64,000 bases of DNA, taken from assembly GCF_000300995.1 (NCBI RefSeq), contig NZ_AMRJ01000010.1:44172-108171 (forward strand), given 5' to 3'. Both the position numbers and the translations under genes were made by a program. The notes under the pieces are model-generated. The model was given only the letters and a program-made list of their open reading frames with translations, searched no databases and was not told where the DNA came from. How positions within the stretch are numbered: the first letter of the stretch is position 1; each line of letters starts with the position of its first letter. Source of the DNA: Alcanivorax hongdengensis A-11-3. GTDB lineage: Bacteria > Pseudomonadota > Gammaproteobacteria > Pseudomonadales > Alcanivoracaceae. Positions 62,511 through 64,000 of the stretch are shown here, in pieces.

Positions 62511-63920
62511 ATGGGTGCGGTTCTGGAAAAAGAAAATGTTACCGGTGCCAGCGATTGGGCAGCCAGGGCGGTCGAACGTCAACGCCGTTACTTCGAATCC
62601 GGCGAAACGCGCAGTTATGCATTCCGCATTGCGCAGCTGAAAAAACTCAAGGATGCGGTGGTTCGCTATCAGGGCGAGATTCAGGATGCCCTGAAAGCCG
62701 ACATCGGTCGCCCGCCGTTCGAGGCCTATATCGAGATCAGCACCGCCATCGAGGATCTCAAGCACACCATCAAACACCTGAAGGGCTGGATGAAACCCAG
62801 GAAGGTGTCCACCTCCATGTGGGCCCAGCCCGGTCGCAGCCGCATCGAATCCACCCCCCAGGGGGTGACTTTCCTGCTGGGCCCGTACAACTACCCCTTC
62901 CTGTTGCTGGTGCAGCCGCTGATCGGTGCCATTGCCGCCGGCAACACGGCGGTACTCAAGCCGTCGTCATTGAATCCCACCGTGGCGGATGTGGTGGAAA
63001 AGATGATGAGGGAGTGCTTTGCCGACGACTACGTGAGTGTCTTCAAGGGCAGCACCGACGTGACCAATGCCCTGCTGGAGCAGCGTTTTGATCATATCTT
63101 CTTTACCGGCAGCCCGCGGGTGGGGCGTATCATCATGGCGGCGGCAGCCAAGCATCTGACCAAGGTGACCCTGGAGCTGGGCGGCAAGAGCCCCACCATC
63201 GTGCACAAGGATGCCAACCTGAAAGTGGCGGCCCGCCGCATTCTGGCCGGCAAGATGCTCAACGTGGGCCAGACCTGTGTGGCACCGGATCATATCCATG
63301 TGCACCAGGACATCCGCGATGCCTTCGAGCAGCAGATGATCGCCACCATCAAGGAATTCTACGGTGACGATCCGAGCAAGAGCCCGGATCTGGGCCGCAT
63401 GATCAATGACCGTCACTTCCAGCGGGTGGCCGGCCTGATCGACAAGGCCAAGGTGCTTGTCGGTGGTCAGACCGACGCTGGCCAGCGCTACATCGCGCCA
63501 ACCCTGCTCAAGGATGTGAGCATGGATGATGCGGTCATGCAGGAAGAAATTTTCGGCCCGGTACTGCCCATGCTCACCTACGCCTCCATGGAGGAGCTGA
63601 TCGGCAACCTGAAAAAACTGCCGGAATACCCGCTGGCGCTTTACCTGTTCACCGCCAGTGAAGCGGTGGAAAAACAGGTGCTGGCCAACACCCAGTTTGG
63701 TGGTGGCTGCATCAACAATACCGTGATGCAGGTGGCCAACCCCAATCTGCCCTTCGGCGGCGTGGGCGAGAGTGGCATGGGCGCCTATCACGGCCGCAAC
63801 TCCTTTGATGTGTTCTCGCACCAGCGCAGCATTCTCAAGGCCACTACCTTGTTCGATATCAAGTTCCGCTATGCGCCCTACAAGGACAAGGTCAACCTGA
63901 TGAAGAAGCTGATAAAATAG
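62511..63920 (+). CDS. Class-3-type aldehyde dehydrogenase
   Basis: The 469-residue NAD(P)-dependent enzyme oxidises aldehydes to acids. The catalytic Glu222 is in LELGGKSP and nucleophile Cys256 in VGQTCVAPDH. Cofactor loop FTGSPRVG and C-terminal YAPYKDKVNLMKKLIK fit the class-3/fatty-aldehyde group, whose bacterial members include AlkH-like and coniferyl aldehyde enzymes. GGGAGG upstream supports 62511 as the start. It may remove fatty aldehydes from alkane oxidation, an inference from family and organism. Confidence 0.92.
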   Translation: MGAVLEKENVTGASDWAARAVERQRRYFESGETRSYAFRIAQLKKLKDAVVRYQGEIQDALKADIGRPPFEAYIEISTAIEDLKHTIKHLKGWMKPRKVSTSMWAQPGRSRIESTPQGVTFLLGPYNYPFLLLVQPLIGAIAAGNTAVLKPSSLNPTVADVVEKMMRECFADDYVSVFKGSTDVTNALLEQRFDHIFFTGSPRVGRIIMAAAAKHLTKVTLELGGKSPTIVHKDANLKVAARRILAGKMLNVGQTCVAPDHIHVHQDIRDAFEQQMIATIKEFYGDDPSKSPDLGRMINDRHFQRVAGLIDKAKVLVGGQTDAGQRYIAPTLLKDVSMDDAVMQEEIFGPVLPMLTYASMEELIGNLKKLPEYPLALYLFTASEAVEKQVLANTQFGGGCINNTVMQVANPNLPFGGVGESGMGAYHGRNSFDVFSHQRSILKATTLFDIKFRYAPYKDKVNLMKKLIK

Positions 63921-63943
63921 CCGTTGTCCTCGTCTGAGAGTAA

Positions 63944-63969
63944 AGCCCGGCCCTGAGCCGGGCTTTTTT
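63944..63969 (+). terminator. Terminator after the aldehyde dehydrogenase gene
   Basis: AGCCCGGC (63944-63951), 5-base loop, GCCGGGCT (63957-63964), then TTTTT. Confidence 0.92.
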
Positions 63970-64000
63970 AGGTTCATCGCGGATTAGGGGGAAATCGGCC

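Overview
The window is GC-rich, gene-dense chromosomal DNA from a gammaproteobacterium. The gene set fits a marine alkane-degrading Alcanivorax-type organism: an integral-membrane alkane hydroxylase (alkB) divergent from a GntR/FCD regulator, a DcaP-type porin, a class-3 aldehyde dehydrogenase and a long-chain-type acyl-CoA dehydrogenase, together with pilT/pilU, yggS-proC-yggT, slyX, yaeQ and yajQ. The genus is inferred from protein recognition and synteny; no database search was possible. No rRNA, tRNA, CRISPR array, phage or insertion sequence was seen.

Layout. 1-1242 (-): TRAP transporter dctQ and a truncated dctM. 1379-7034 (+): phosphate regulon pstS-pstC-pstA-pstB-phoU behind a textbook Pho box. 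7041-9703 (+): arsenic operon arsR-arsC-acr3-arsH with its operator. 9799-13999 (mostly -): GST-like protein, trxC, a secreted protein, an HdeD-like membrane protein, yaeQ and an UPF0016 manganese exporter with a yybP-ykoY (Mn2+) riboswitch. 14376-19286: slyX, pilU/pilT, yggS-proC-yggT. 19423-21386: a GAF-PAS-GGDEF cyclase and a PaaI-like thioesterase. 21411-30276: a self-contained locus made of a membrane histidine kinase, a NarL-type response regulator, two large paralogous lipoproteins and a third lipoprotein, with similar C-tract/G-tract palindromes in three of its promoter regions. This is the best candidate for an undescribed system.

30286-36764: acyl-CoA and lipid-type metabolism (HMG-CoA-lyase-like, VOC protein, two hydrolases, OsmC, acyl-CoA dehydrogenase, cupin). 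36984-39524: small secreted protein, GntR regulator and alkB, with a near-consensus sigma-70 promoter overlapped by a perfect operator-like palindrome. 39592-46244: HAD hydrolase with an altered motif I, DcaP-like porin, glutaminase, DUF481 protein, and a secreted protein with two Ig-like repeats fused to a hydrolase. 46286-54929: peroxiredoxin, a lipoprotein with PVLGD repeats, SDR, tpm, a membrane protein, an LtaS-like sulfatase-fold enzyme, yajQ and an unrecognised repeat-rich two-gene unit. 54979-63920: a 1005-residue lipoprotein, an aminotransferase, a porin with a periplasmic amidohydrolase, and an aldehyde dehydrogenase.

The genes suggest a cell that meets hydrocarbons through outer-membrane porins and surface lipoproteins, oxidises them through AlkB, aldehyde dehydrogenase and acyl-CoA dehydrogenase, and controls phosphate, manganese and arsenic with dedicated regulatory elements. 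Several large lipoproteins and secreted proteins have no recognised function.
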